25,493 nucleotides of DNA. It comes from an uncultured beta proteobacterium (GTDB lineage: Bacteria > Pseudomonadota > Gammaproteobacteria > Burkholderiales > Burkholderiaceae_B). The position numbers were made by a program, and so were the translations under genes. The notes under the pieces were generated by a model. The model had not been told where the DNA came from. It saw only the letters and a list, made by a program, of their open reading frames with translations, and did no database searches. Below, piece by piece: positions 6,761 to 14,990 of the stretch; position 1 is the first letter of the stretch; each line of letters starts with the position of its first letter. Location of the stretch: NCBI GenBank assembly GCA_903929925.1, contig CAIYWO010000118.1, forward strand, positions 1 through 25,493, read 5' to 3'.

Positions 6761-7705
6761 ATGTATTCATCTCCTATTGACGACCACGTCATTGTAAAAA
6801 AAGCATTGCGGGCTATTGCGTTAAATCGAACCCCCGGATACAGTTTTTGTGGAAATTTTTTCGATTTTTCTTACGATTCAGCAGATCAAGATCACTCCAT
6901 TGTGCACATCAAGCCTGAAGCACAAAGCGTAGGGGTAAGCGGGCAGATCCATACAGTTGTGCAAGCGATACTCGCAGATATGGGGCTTGCGACCTGTCTG
7001 CGTTACAACATCGGGGACCGCCATCGCACTGCAACCGTATCGTTATCCTTGCAGTTCACTGGCGTGGTGCCAAACGGCACTCTTGTCGCGACAAGTTATT
7101 CACAAGCACATTTGCAAGGCGTCCAAGGTCGACAAGGTATTAGCCAAACAAGACTGACCTGTGGTGATGAGCTCGTGGCGATCGGCAGTGCGGCATTTAT
7201 GATTTTGCCCATGCCTGAGGGCAGCATCCTGCCACCAGTGCCTTGGGTATCTCAGAAGCCCCCGGCCAATCCTCTTCTGGACCTAGAAAGCCTCAACGAC
7301 AAGGAACAGTGGATACTGAATCGTGTTCGACACTCAGTCGCGGTATGCGAAAAAAGCGGGCAGAATTTCTTGTCCCATTTTTTTACACTTGCACCACAGT
7401 TGATCGAAGGTGGCGCGGTATCCGAGGTTGAAAATGGCCCACACATTGGCAACCGCGTTGGGCACGTGCAAGGGGGCATTATCCTTGCCATTGGCATGGT
7501 CTGCGCAAGCGCTGCTCTAGGCGACGAGTGGCTCTTGTCAGGCGTGACTGCGACCTATATTAGCCCTGGCGAGGGGGATGTAATTCGGGCCCATGCCGTG
7601 ATTGTTCACCAAGGCAGGATGACGGCAGTGGTAAAGACATCCGTGAAGTCTGGGTCAGGAAAGGTTGCACTCGAAGTGCTCTCGACACACGCACGTCTCG
7701 CTTAG
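6761..7705 (+). CDS. double-hotdog acyl-CoA thioesterase-like protein
   Basis: A 314-residue cytoplasmic protein that reads as two PaaI-like hotdog domains, about 15-150 and 190-314, joined by a Pro-rich linker (PPVPWVSQKPPANP). The first has the long-helix motif IHTVVQAILADMGLATC, with an acidic residue where many thioesterases place their catalytic Asp. The second has GHVQGGIILAIGM, which keeps the Gly pair but lacks the acid. Such pairs form one internal dimer equivalent. A thioester-hydrolysing role on acyl-CoA is the family expectation; the substrate is unknown. The nearby acyl-CoA genes fit but are not in the same transcript. It follows the quinone reductase gene by 26 bases, and its TAG overlaps the stop of the acyltransferase on the other strand. 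Confidence 0.72.
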   Translation: MYSSPIDDHVIVKKALRAIALNRTPGYSFCGNFFDFSYDSADQDHSIVHIKPEAQSVGVSGQIHTVVQAILADMGLATCLRYNIGDRHRTATVSLSLQFTGVVPNGTLVATSYSQAHLQGVQGRQGISQTRLTCGDELVAIGSAAFMILPMPEGSILPPVPWVSQKPPANPLLDLESLNDKEQWILNRVRHSVAVCEKSGQNFLSHFFTLAPQLIEGGAVSEVENGPHIGNRVGHVQGGIILAIGMVCASAALGDEWLLSGVTATYISPGEGDVIRAHAVIVHQGRMTAVVKTSVKSGSGKVALEVLSTHARLA

Positions 7706-8586
7706 GCGGCCGTGTCCGATCTTTGTGCTTTGGCTTTAGGCTTTCGATACCGGTTATAGCCCCAAAGATACTGCTCGGGCATTTTACGAATTAATGCTTC
7801 CATTTCTTGATTGATAACAGTTGCTGCCGCCACGGCGTCGTCAGGGAGCGGGGCCTCAAGGCGCTTGCAGTGAAGAAGGTAGCCTAGTCCGATCGCTTTG
7901 CGCTCAACGGCTACAACGAGAATCGGTGATCCGGTGAGCTGTTGTAACCGGTGCACGAGCGTCATCGTGTAGGCTGGTTTTCCGAAAAATGGTGCCCATA
8001 CTCCTTCCCCATCGGCAGGAACCTGATCAGGCAGGATACCGACCAGTCTCCCGCGCAGAAGTGTCTTTACCAACGTTCGGACACCGCGTTGGTTGGCGGG
8101 TGCCATCGTCAGCTGTCTGCGCGAACGCATTTTGATGATCCAGTCTGTTAGCCACGCCATACGCGGCGGTCGGAATAAAGCTGTGCACGGGTAGCGAGCA
8201 CCAAATATCGGTCCGAGCAGCTCAAAACAGCCCAAATGCGGGGTCAGGAGAATTACGCCTTTTTTTAGGCTAATGGCGTCATCGATTTGCTGCCAGTGAT
8301 CGCACTGCAGCACTGCGTCCATTGCACGTTCATCCCGTCTGGTCCACCAGTACGGCACCTCGAACATCAGTTGGCCCACGCTCATCATTGCTGCCCGAAG
8401 CATGCGAGGATTTGAATCCGAAAATGCCTGTTGCAGATTTTTGCATGCAGATTCTTTGTAGCTACCCGGCAAACACCAGGCGAGCCAACCAAAAAATTTC
8501 CCGAGTCGGTGCAGTACCGATAGGGGAAGGGCGCCTAGGGACTTAAAAACTAGAGTGATAACTGGCGGACCGATTTTTTCTAGCAT
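7702..8586 (-). CDS. LpxL/HtrB-family lipid A-type acyltransferase
   Basis: A 294-residue inner-membrane acyltransferase. It has a hydrophobic N-terminal segment (about 5-40), the catalytic HLGCFE (H117 and E122, the HX4(D/E) motif), FRPPR (about 139-143), and GILPDQVP with PFFG downstream, all typical of the LpxL/LpxM/HtrB family that adds secondary acyl chains to Kdo-lipid A. Which chain it adds cannot be told. The frame stays open upstream to 8739, but that would run into the divergent PLP-enzyme gene. The ATG at 8584-8586, with GGAG eleven bases upstream, leaves an 85-base divergent spacer and gives the family's usual N-terminus. It stands alone and shares TTAG stops with the convergent hotdog gene. 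Confidence 0.87.
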   Translation of the reverse strand: MLEKIGPPVITLVFKSLGALPLSVLHRLGKFFGWLAWCLPGSYKESACKNLQQAFSDSNPRMLRAAMMSVGQLMFEVPYWWTRRDERAMDAVLQCDHWQQIDDAISLKKGVILLTPHLGCFELLGPIFGARYPCTALFRPPRMAWLTDWIIKMRSRRQLTMAPANQRGVRTLVKTLLRGRLVGILPDQVPADGEGVWAPFFGKPAYTMTLVHRLQQLTGSPILVVAVERKAIGLGYLLHCKRLEAPLPDDAVAAATVINQEMEALIRKMPEQYLWGYNRYRKPKAKAQRSDTAA

Positions 8587-8671
8587 ACTGTGAACGTCTC
8601 CGTAACCCCAATCATAATGCCTTGCAGATAAAATGGTGCCATAAGCCACCCTAACTCGTCTTGGATGACCA

Positions 8672-9802
8672 ATGAAACTGTCTGAACTAATCACACCCGC
8701 TGCTTTGATAGATGTTGCGCGCATGCAGAATAATATCAACCGTATGCAGCAGCAGACCGATCGACTGGGTGTGGCATTTCGTCCCCATGTAAAGACATCA
8801 AAGTGCGTAGACGTGACGCAGGCTCAGGTTCAGGCAGGCGCAACAGGGATTACCGTTTCAACTCTCAAGGAGGCCGAGCAGTTTTTTGAGGCCGGTATCC
8901 GCGATATTCTTTATGCGGTCGGTATTGCTGCAAATAAGTTGCCCCAAGCAGCCGCCTTGCAAACACGCGGCTGTGACTTAAAAATACTGACCGACAGCGT
9001 GGCCAGCGCTCAAGCGATTGTTGACTTTGCGCGGGTGCGGGGCATCGTGTTTAAGGTTTTTATTGAGATCGACACGGACGATCATCGCTCGGGTATTAAG
9101 CCAAACGCGGCCAGCCTGCTTGATGTGGCAAAAGTGCTGTCAGACGGCGGGATGGTAATCCAAGGCGTGATGACACACGCTGGGTCTAGCTACGATCTAA
9201 ATACGCCAGAGGCTTTAGTCAAGATGGCCGAGCAAGAGCGATTTGGTTGCGTGCATGCTGCTGAGCGTCTTCGTGCTGCGGGTTTTTCTTGCCCTGTCGT
9301 CAGTGTTGGTTCCACACCAACGGCTTTAGCCGCGCAAAACCTTGAAGGTGTGACCGAAGTCCGCGCCGGCGTCTATGTGTTTTTCGATTTGGTCATGCAA
9401 AATGTTGGTGTCTGTCAATTAGAAGATATTGCGTTAAGTGTACTGACAACGGTGATCGGTCATCAGGAAGAAAAAGGCTGGGCGATTGTCGATGCAGGCT
9501 GGATGGCCATGAGTCGTGATCGTGGCACACAAAAGCAGACAACGGATTACGGTTACGGACAGGTCTGTGATCTTGCCGGTGATGCTCTTAAAGGGTATGT
9601 CATTTCTGGTGCAAACCAAGAGCACGGCATCATCTCGCGCACAGGTACTCCTGACATGGACATCGTGAAACGTTTTCCGGTCGGTACAGCACTGCGTATT
9701 TTGCCTAATCACGCGTGTGCAACTGGCGCCCAGTTTCCCGAGTATCAAGCACTCGATGCTCAGGGCAAGATTCAAACTTGGACTCGCTTTTACGGTTGGT
9801 AG
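8672..9802 (+). CDS. PLP-dependent D-threonine aldolase / D-serine dehydratase-like enzyme
   Basis: A 376-residue fold-type III PLP enzyme. TPALIDVARMQNNI opens the alanine-racemase-like barrel. RPHVKTSK (37-44) carries the cofactor lysine K41. THAGSSYD and SVGSTPTA line the phosphate site. LPNHACA (344-350) gives the His347/Cys349 pair that binds zinc in D-serine dehydratase and a divalent metal in D-threonine aldolase. Length fits this group. The reaction is either cleavage of D-3-hydroxy amino acids to glycine plus aldehyde or dehydration of D-serine; sequence alone does not separate these. It is a single gene, divergent from the acyltransferase and about 90 bases before the Tad locus, with which it shows no evident link. 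Confidence 0.88.
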   Translation: MKLSELITPAALIDVARMQNNINRMQQQTDRLGVAFRPHVKTSKCVDVTQAQVQAGATGITVSTLKEAEQFFEAGIRDILYAVGIAANKLPQAAALQTRGCDLKILTDSVASAQAIVDFARVRGIVFKVFIEIDTDDHRSGIKPNAASLLDVAKVLSDGGMVIQGVMTHAGSSYDLNTPEALVKMAEQERFGCVHAAERLRAAGFSCPVVSVGSTPTALAAQNLEGVTEVRAGVYVFFDLVMQNVGVCQLEDIALSVLTTVIGHQEEKGWAIVDAGWMAMSRDRGTQKQTTDYGYGQVCDLAGDALKGYVISGANQEHGIISRTGTPDMDIVKRFPVGTALRILPNHACATGAQFPEYQALDAQGKIQTWTRFYGW

Positions 9803-9859
9803 ATCTGATCAATCTAGCCACCCGGTAGTTTGCGTATTGAAGGGTCAGCGTAGTTGCTT

Positions 9860-9896
9860 CACACTCATCACTGTTTACTTTTTTGATGAGGTTGTG
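9860..9896 (+). promoter_or_regulatory. hairpin covering the ribosome binding site of the Flp-like gene
   Basis: CACACTCATCA (9860-9870) pairs with TGATGAG (9884-9890) and TGTG (9893-9896), leaving a two-base bulge (GT) and a 13-base T-rich loop. The right arm contains the Shine-Dalgarno GAGG (9888-9891) and ends directly against the ATG at 9897. Folded RNA would hide the ribosome binding site, so translation of the first Tad gene could be controlled by temperature, a protein or an RNA. The element could instead act as a DNA operator. Confidence 0.45.
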
Positions 9897-10196
9897 ATGA
9901 GTTCACCAGTTCCATACAAGCAAGCATCGGGTTCGCACCTGCATAGTCAGCGCGGTCAAGGCATGACCGAGTACCTCATTATTGTTGCTCTCGTCGCAGT
10001 TGCAGCAATCGCGGTCTATCAATACTTTGGGCAGGTACTCCGTGCCCAAACCGCAGCCATTGCGAAGGAACTCGCTGGCGAGGATGGAAGCCAAGAGACC
10101 CGAACTGCCCGCTCTGCAGCACAAGGCGCGAAGACAGAGGCAAAACGTAAGTCTTTGAACGACTTCACGGGTAATGCCGACAAGAGTAGCAGATAA
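9897..10196 (+). CDS. Flp-type pilin-like protein of the Tad locus
   Basis: A 99-residue protein with a 20-residue hydrophilic leader ending in RG. Cleavage after G20 would give Q-G-M-T-E-Y, with Glu at +5 and Tyr at +6, the Flp prepilin signature, followed by a hydrophobic stretch (about 27-41). The rest, about 55 residues, is hydrophilic and charged (AKELAGEDGSQETRTARS and onward), longer than in classical Flp pilins. It is the first gene of the locus, and its ATG at 9897 follows GAGG by five bases. The open frame continues upstream inside the D-threonine aldolase-like gene, but only the 9897 start gives a normal leader. It is either the major pilin or a minor pseudopilin. The prepilin peptidase that would cut it is not encoded in this window. 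Confidence 0.8.
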   Translation: MSSPVPYKQASGSHLHSQRGQGMTEYLIIVALVAVAAIAVYQYFGQVLRAQTAAIAKELAGEDGSQETRTARSAAQGAKTEAKRKSLNDFTGNADKSSR

Positions 10197-10210
10197 GATC
10201 TCGAGCGATT

Positions 10211-11563
10211 GTGAGACATAGCGATGTAGTCGTCCAATCCGGACAGACACTTATGCTCGGTGTTGGGCTATTGGCGCTGACTGTCCTGGCATGGCTTCTC
10301 ATGCTTCAAGTGGGTGGATGGGCGCATAACAAGTCGTCTCTTCACCGCGCAACGGATGCTGCCGCCTACAGCGCTGCGCTCGTCTATGCCCGGACTCTGA
10401 ATCTGCATGCCTATTTGAATCGAGCTCAACTCGCACATCAGGTTGCCCAGCTCCATCTTTTTTCATTGGCGTCAGCTGAACGGTTTCGTTCCAGACTTGC
10501 ACGACAAGCCACGATGCACAATCCGCCGGCATCCTTACTTGGATTTCGGTTTGGCATGCATTACGCAGGCGCATACACATCCGCACGACAAGGTGGGCAA
10601 GGTGATACGGCTTTGGGCAATGCGTTGCACAAGGCGTTCGAACAACACGAACAACTTATTCACGCAGCGCTTGATCACCTTAGGCAATCAAGAATGAATG
10701 CGAGCTCCGAGATCAGTCGTAGTCTGGAAAATACACTGGTGATGAATCTGGGCAAGAGTGGCTCTGATAATCGTGGGGAGTCTCTCGATGCTTTAGGCGC
10801 GCGCTATCGGATCGTGCGCGATGATTCTGTCAACTTTATTGTCAGTCGTCCGACCACAGAGCACGACTGGTTCGACATGTTGCAAGCGGTGAGGGCGCGT
10901 TATCGCTACCTAGACGACCGACGCGTTGTTGCCCGAAGTTTCAACGGTATGAATTTTCGTTGTCCTTGGATGCAGCATCAGCTCAGACGTCGAGGAAGCT
11001 TGAAAATATCGCGTGAGGGAGTTTGGGAGGGCGAGGAGACCCAATCGTTCCACAATATCCGCTTCAATCGATCCATTGGTTGTTACTACCGCGAGTATCC
11101 AATGGGCTGGGCAAAGTTAGCGACGCACGCCAACGGCTCAAGCGGCTTAGGTTCCTCTGAGGAAGCGATGCAATCGTTCAAGGACAAGCCATTTTGGAAG
11201 TGGGCTTCGGAACGTGCGTGGACGGGTTGGAATCTGTTTGGTGGCACTCGAAACCCTTTGGCGAAGCGGTGGGCAGAACAAGCACCGGTAGTCTGGCGTG
11301 CAAGGCAGCAGGCCCAATATAGCCGTTTGAATCCGAAGCACCACACGACAGCGGCCGTCATTGCACTTGAGGTTGAGCAAAGTTGGCGTGACTTTCCACG
11401 ACTGCGCTCAGTTGCTGCCGCAGAGTCTTACTTTATGAACCCAATGACGAATCGTGGTTTGTCTGCTGCGCCGACCTTATTCCAACCCTTTTGGTTGGCG
11501 CGACTTGTCCCTGTGCCAAATGCGCGGACTTCACGGTCTGATCCTGATGGGACTGCAAAATGA
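10211..11563 (+). CDS. TadG-like exported pilus-assembly protein
   Basis: A 450-residue protein starting at GTG (10211). It opens with SGQTLMLGVGLLAL and one transmembrane segment (about 14-34), followed by KSSLHRATDAAAYSAALVYAR, the 'DAAA' helix found after the membrane anchor in TadG and related TadE/TadF-type proteins. The remaining 390 residues are predicted periplasmic, rich in Arg, Trp and Tyr, and not recognisable. Unlike its neighbours it has no Glu at +5 after the Gly. TadG proteins are thought to sit at the inner membrane or periplasm of Tad machines. The GTG has only GAG as a weak ribosome binding site; an ATG at 10253 would cut into the hydrophobic segment. Its stop overlaps the next start (ATGA). 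Confidence 0.75.
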   Translation: MRHSDVVVQSGQTLMLGVGLLALTVLAWLLMLQVGGWAHNKSSLHRATDAAAYSAALVYARTLNLHAYLNRAQLAHQVAQLHLFSLASAERFRSRLARQATMHNPPASLLGFRFGMHYAGAYTSARQGGQGDTALGNALHKAFEQHEQLIHAALDHLRQSRMNASSEISRSLENTLVMNLGKSGSDNRGESLDALGARYRIVRDDSVNFIVSRPTTEHDWFDMLQAVRARYRYLDDRRVVARSFNGMNFRCPWMQHQLRRRGSLKISREGVWEGEETQSFHNIRFNRSIGCYYREYPMGWAKLATHANGSSGLGSSEEAMQSFKDKPFWKWASERAWTGWNLFGGTRNPLAKRWAEQAPVVWRARQQAQYSRLNPKHHTTAAVIALEVEQSWRDFPRLRSVAAAESYFMNPMTNRGLSAAPTLFQPFWLARLVPVPNARTSRSDPDGTAK

Positions 11564-12144
11564 GGAAGCATATGATCGTTCAGCTTGGCCAAGGGCTCAT
11601 CGAAAGTTTGCTTGTATTAGCCACCTTACTTATCGTGCTGTGCAGCATACATAGTACGGCAGGGTTACGTCAGTTAACGTTAACAGCAATCTATGAAAGC
11701 GCCTTGACTGTGTTTAGTGGAAGAGGGCACTCATCATTCTCCGACAGCATCACTGAGAACGGTAGAACTGAACAGAGTATCGACAATGAACTTTTAGGGC
11801 GTCAATCGGGCTTTCTCACCCGGGGGGCTGACATACAGCATTTGCCTACTCACGCTATCGGTAGGTATCAACAATTTCCGAACACTGTCTCGACCATACA
11901 AAGATTCAGTTATCTATACACCGGTGCTGGGAGAGCAAACTCTACTCAGGCCGTTCATGCCAACATCGGCAGCTCAAAGCGGGTTTGGCGTAGCGCATCA
12001 TTGCAAAGTGAGCGTGTCGCGCGCCAAGTCGCACTTCGAACGCGTCCGATTGACTCAGTATGGCGGCGAGCAGCGCCACAGTTCGACTGGCTTAGCGCCT
12101 GGACTGAGCTTGTTCCTCGATCATCGACTCGGACACGAAAATGA
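11560..12144 (+). CDS. TadE-like pseudopilin
   Basis: A 194-residue protein with a short leader ending LG. Cleavage after G10 gives QGLIES, with Glu at +5, then a hydrophobic stretch (about 16-30), which is the class III (Flp/TadE) prepilin layout. The mature part, about 160 residues, is polar, with many Ser, Arg and Gln, and has no recognisable fold. ATG 11560 overlaps the previous stop, while an in-frame ATG at 11572 has AGGA (11563-11566) five bases upstream, so translation may begin there and leave a six-residue leader. It is probably a minor pilin or assembly factor. It overlaps the next gene by four bases. Confidence 0.7.
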   Translation: MRKHMIVQLGQGLIESLLVLATLLIVLCSIHSTAGLRQLTLTAIYESALTVFSGRGHSSFSDSITENGRTEQSIDNELLGRQSGFLTRGADIQHLPTHAIGRYQQFPNTVSTIQRFSYLYTGAGRANSTQAVHANIGSSKRVWRSASLQSERVARQVALRTRPIDSVWRRAAPQFDWLSAWTELVPRSSTRTRK

Positions 12145-12857
12145 ATATCAGGTGTTGTGGTGCAGGCTTAAGCGCGGTTTTATGGCTGGCCGGAGTATCT
12201 TCGTGCGCGGCTAAGGAGGTGTTGCCATCTCTAGCACCAGATCTTGCATACCATTCTTTGGTAGATAAGTTGTGCATCCAAGGGTACTCAATGCGTATCT
12301 ATCGTATCAGCGGACGCATTGATATCGAGCGTGGAAAAAACAAGGTAGCCAGCATCGTACCGGTTGGGTCGCTTGCTGAAATTGAACGCGACTACTTACT
12401 CGCCCAATGGGGTAGTGCAATTGAGTCCAGACTGCTCGGACTATGGTCCGTCGCTCCCGCTCAAGTGGAGGGGATCTACTCCGTGTTAGTGGTTGATAAA
12501 GCGAGGCAGCCACACCTCAAAGCGCTAGATTGTTTCGTGAGTGATCCACCCCCAAAACCGATGATTGCGTGGCTACAACCTCGAATGGGCTTGTTAACTC
12601 TATTTTCGATTGTTGATCAGTCACTGCATAAGCCAACATACATTGTCATGTACTCGAGCTGGCTAGGACCGAACGCACTAGAGGGTTTAGTCAAAGCAGC
12701 GTTACAAGCAGATGGATGGATCCTTAGCATTGGTCATGCCGGCAAAGCTCCAGCCATAGTCACCCGAACCCTTAGCGCCACGAAAGAACAAGCAAAACTT
12801 GACTTGAGTATCTTTTCTGCACAAGGCACCTCTGTCATGTACGTGGTTGCCCAGTAA
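12141..12857 (+). CDS. unrecognised exported protein of the Tad locus, possible lipoprotein
   Basis: A 238-residue protein I cannot place in a family. The N-terminus (MNIRCCGAGLSAVLWLAGVSSC) is a signal peptide. VSSC around C22 is an acceptable lipobox, though ordinary cleavage after the following alanines is possible too. The mature part is mixed alpha/beta in composition, without further membrane segments; WLQPRMGLLTLFSI and QADGWILSIGHAG are the clearest features. It sits between the pseudopilins and CpaB/CpaC and starts inside the previous gene's stop (ATGA), so it is translated with the Tad genes. Other Tad loci carry an outer-membrane lipoprotein for the secretin (RcpB, TadD) that is otherwise missing here; whether this protein does that job is a guess. 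Confidence 0.7.
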   Translation: MNIRCCGAGLSAVLWLAGVSSCAAKEVLPSLAPDLAYHSLVDKLCIQGYSMRIYRISGRIDIERGKNKVASIVPVGSLAEIERDYLLAQWGSAIESRLLGLWSVAPAQVEGIYSVLVVDKARQPHLKALDCFVSDPPPKPMIAWLQPRMGLLTLFSIVDQSLHKPTYIVMYSSWLGPNALEGLVKAALQADGWILSIGHAGKAPAIVTRTLSATKEQAKLDLSIFSAQGTSVMYVVAQ

Positions 12858-12866
12858 AGCGAATAT

Positions 12867-13703
12867 ATGATCAAAAGTGAACGTCAGAAAAAGTGGTCGC
12901 TATTGGCTTTGTCGATTACTCTCGGGTGCTGCTCTGCCTGGTCAATCAGTAGCCATCTCGCGGACAAGACGAGAGAGCTTGAAAGTCGCAATCGTGTTGA
13001 GTACGTAACCATCCTTGTTGCTGCGCGCGAGCTTAAGCAGGGTGACTTACTTGCGCAGGAGGATCTCCATGAGTATGCCTTTCAAGCGCAGGGAATTGCT
13101 CACGACGTCGTGCATGCGGACGACATAGGTACTGTCATCGGTAAGCGTTTACGTACAGATTTACATCAAGGAGCCTGGATTGTAAGCAGCGCTTTGGCAG
13201 AACCTATCGTGCCGAGGCTTGCCGAGCGCTTAAGTCCTTCTTTACGTGCCATCACACTATCGGTTGATTCTGTTAATGCCATGTCCGGATTGCTTAAGCC
13301 CGGAGATCGCGTGGATCTATTCGTGTCATTTGATCATGCAGGTAGACGCGTCACTGCACTATTACTTGGATCCGTCGAAATAATTGCGACGGATCAATAT
13401 ACAAAGGATTTTGAACCTCCCCTGGAGAAAAGTGAACGTGATTATTCGACGATTACTGTCGCCGTGTCTCCTGCGGATTCCATCCTGCTGGTGGCAGCCA
13501 GACAAACCGGAATAATCAGTGCAACGATGAGCGCACAAGATGCTTTAGAGCCTAGCAGGCCCTCAGACACGGTCGCGTTGAATCTTGCCGAGATGCTTGG
13601 CCTGCAGGCGATTGGTTCAGATCAGCCCGCGCAGGTCATTTATGGTGATCGACTAGATACCGATTTCGAGCGCGAGGCCGCTGAGGGTCAACGAGCACGA
13701 TGA
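12867..13703 (+). CDS. cpaB: Flp pilus assembly protein CpaB/RcpC
   Basis: A 278-residue protein with one N-terminal membrane segment (about 10-29) and a SAF domain (about 46-110: VTILVAARELKQGDLLAQEDL, then GTVIGKRL). The RcpC/CpaB domain follows (SPSLRAITLSVDSVNAMSG, LLKPGDRVDLFVSF, VTALLLGSVEIIATDQ, TITVAVSPAD). In Tad systems it is a periplasmic partner that stabilises the secretin and may contact peptidoglycan or glycans through the SAF domain. Length matches the family. No good Shine-Dalgarno sequence precedes ATG 12867, nine bases after the previous stop, so coupling is likely. Its TGA overlaps the secretin ATG. Confidence 0.9.
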   Translation: MIKSERQKKWSLLALSITLGCCSAWSISSHLADKTRELESRNRVEYVTILVAARELKQGDLLAQEDLHEYAFQAQGIAHDVVHADDIGTVIGKRLRTDLHQGAWIVSSALAEPIVPRLAERLSPSLRAITLSVDSVNAMSGLLKPGDRVDLFVSFDHAGRRVTALLLGSVEIIATDQYTKDFEPPLEKSERDYSTITVAVSPADSILLVAARQTGIISATMSAQDALEPSRPSDTVALNLAEMLGLQAIGSDQPAQVIYGDRLDTDFEREAAEGQRAR

Positions 13704-14986
13704 GTCTTGATCGGTTTCTTTGGTTTGGCTTTATTTTTTTTGCACTCGGACTCCCCGTATGCGCTAGTAAAGAACTGGCCCTTGAGCTCGAGGTCGGAGC
13801 CTCTCAGGTCCTGCGGCACAAGAGCGTTCAGCGGCTTGCAGTCGGCAACGGTCAGGTTGTACAAGCTTCTGCGCTTAGCCCAACCGAGGCGATTGTCTTT
13901 GGCAAGCGCCCAGGGATAACAACCGTCAATATTTGGATCACGAAAACCTCACATATCACCTACAGAGTACATGTTCGCCCTGAAGGCTACGCACAAGCGA
14001 TGAAAGAGGTGAAGGCGATTCTGGCAAACATCCCAGGTGCTCGAACAACAGCTGCTGCTGGTCGAATCCTAGTTGAAGGTGACGACCTAACGGAAACCGA
14101 AAGGTCCACGCTTGTCCGGCTGGCGGGCCGTTATCCTGATTTCCTTGAGTTTTCCAATCAGTCTGAATGGGAGCGCATGGTCATGCTCGATGTTCAGGTT
14201 ATCGAGATTCCGTCAGCAAGGATGCATGAACTCGGCGTGCGCTGGGACACCAACACTTCCCTTGGCATGCAGTCATCTCGTCTTTCGCTAACAGCACTTG
14301 TTTCGGCACGACTTGCCGCACTGTCAAAAACTGGTGAAGCAATTGTGCTTGCGCAGCCTCAGCTCCTAGCCCGCAGTGGGTCAACGGCGAGTTTCTCCGC
14401 TGGCGGAGAGGTACCGTACACCACACAAGATAAGGATGGGAAGGCGCATACGACGTTTAAGAAGTACGGGGTGCATCTCAACATAACGCCGCAGATTGGT
14501 CGAAATCTTGGAGTGCGCTCAAAAATCGAGATTGAAGTGAGCACTGTAGATCAAACTCTCGCCTCTGCGGCAGGGCCTGCATTGAAGGTTAGGCGCGCGT
14601 CGACTGACTTTAATGTTCGCTCGGGGCAAACCCTTGTACTCGGCGGTTTTATCTCACGTGAGCAGTTCGGTGACACGGAGGGTTTACCGGGAGCATCCGA
14701 GATCCCTGTACTAGGACAGCTATTTGGTGTGAAACGTGCGCACAGGAGTCAGACGGAGCTTGCGATCTTTGTTACGCCCATTGTGGTCGATGCCAGTCAT
14801 ACAGATCTGGTGCAGCGTACGTCCAATGCAAAATCGTTATTGAGTGATAGTTTTCCAGATAAGCTACGCCTCAACTCCCCGATTGATAGCAAACAAGACC
14901 CCGATAAGAGAATTATTTTTGACGGCCAGTGGGATACCAACACTGTCAATGGTCAAGAAACGGATGTTGTAAACCAGTGGGAGTAG
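13700..14986 (+). CDS. cpaC: Tad/Flp outer-membrane secretin CpaC/RcpA
   Basis: A 428-residue secretin. A signal peptide ends near PVCAS (about 21). The pilus-assembly N-terminal domain (about 25-100) runs from LELEVGASQVLRHKS to SHITYRVHV. A short linking domain carries ILVEGDDLTE. The secretin core spans about 160-375, with MLDVQVIEI, GGEVPY (235-240), KYGVHLNITPQI and LGGF (314-317), and ends with PVLGQLFG and TELAIFVTPIVV. The C-terminal 60 residues are polar. It forms the ring through which the pilus or secreted product leaves. There is no lipobox, so a separate pilotin would be expected. Start and stop sit in the CpaB-CpaC-CpaF series typical of Tad loci. Confidence 0.93.
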   Translation: MSLDRFLWFGFIFFALGLPVCASKELALELEVGASQVLRHKSVQRLAVGNGQVVQASALSPTEAIVFGKRPGITTVNIWITKTSHITYRVHVRPEGYAQAMKEVKAILANIPGARTTAAAGRILVEGDDLTETERSTLVRLAGRYPDFLEFSNQSEWERMVMLDVQVIEIPSARMHELGVRWDTNTSLGMQSSRLSLTALVSARLAALSKTGEAIVLAQPQLLARSGSTASFSAGGEVPYTTQDKDGKAHTTFKKYGVHLNITPQIGRNLGVRSKIEIEVSTVDQTLASAAGPALKVRRASTDFNVRSGQTLVLGGFISREQFGDTEGLPGASEIPVLGQLFGVKRAHRSQTELAIFVTPIVVDASHTDLVQRTSNAKSLLSDSFPDKLRLNSPIDSKQDPDKRIIFDGQWDTNTVNGQETDVVNQWE

Positions 14987-14990
14987 GGTC

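Noticed and set aside
8587..8739. N-terminal extension of the lipid A-type acyltransferase
   Set aside because: It would overlap the start of the divergent PLP-enzyme gene, and the added residues do not resemble the family.
9840..9860. Sigma-54 type promoter before the Flp-like gene
   Set aside because: GG and GC elements are present but 11 bases apart instead of 10, and the -24 box is poor.
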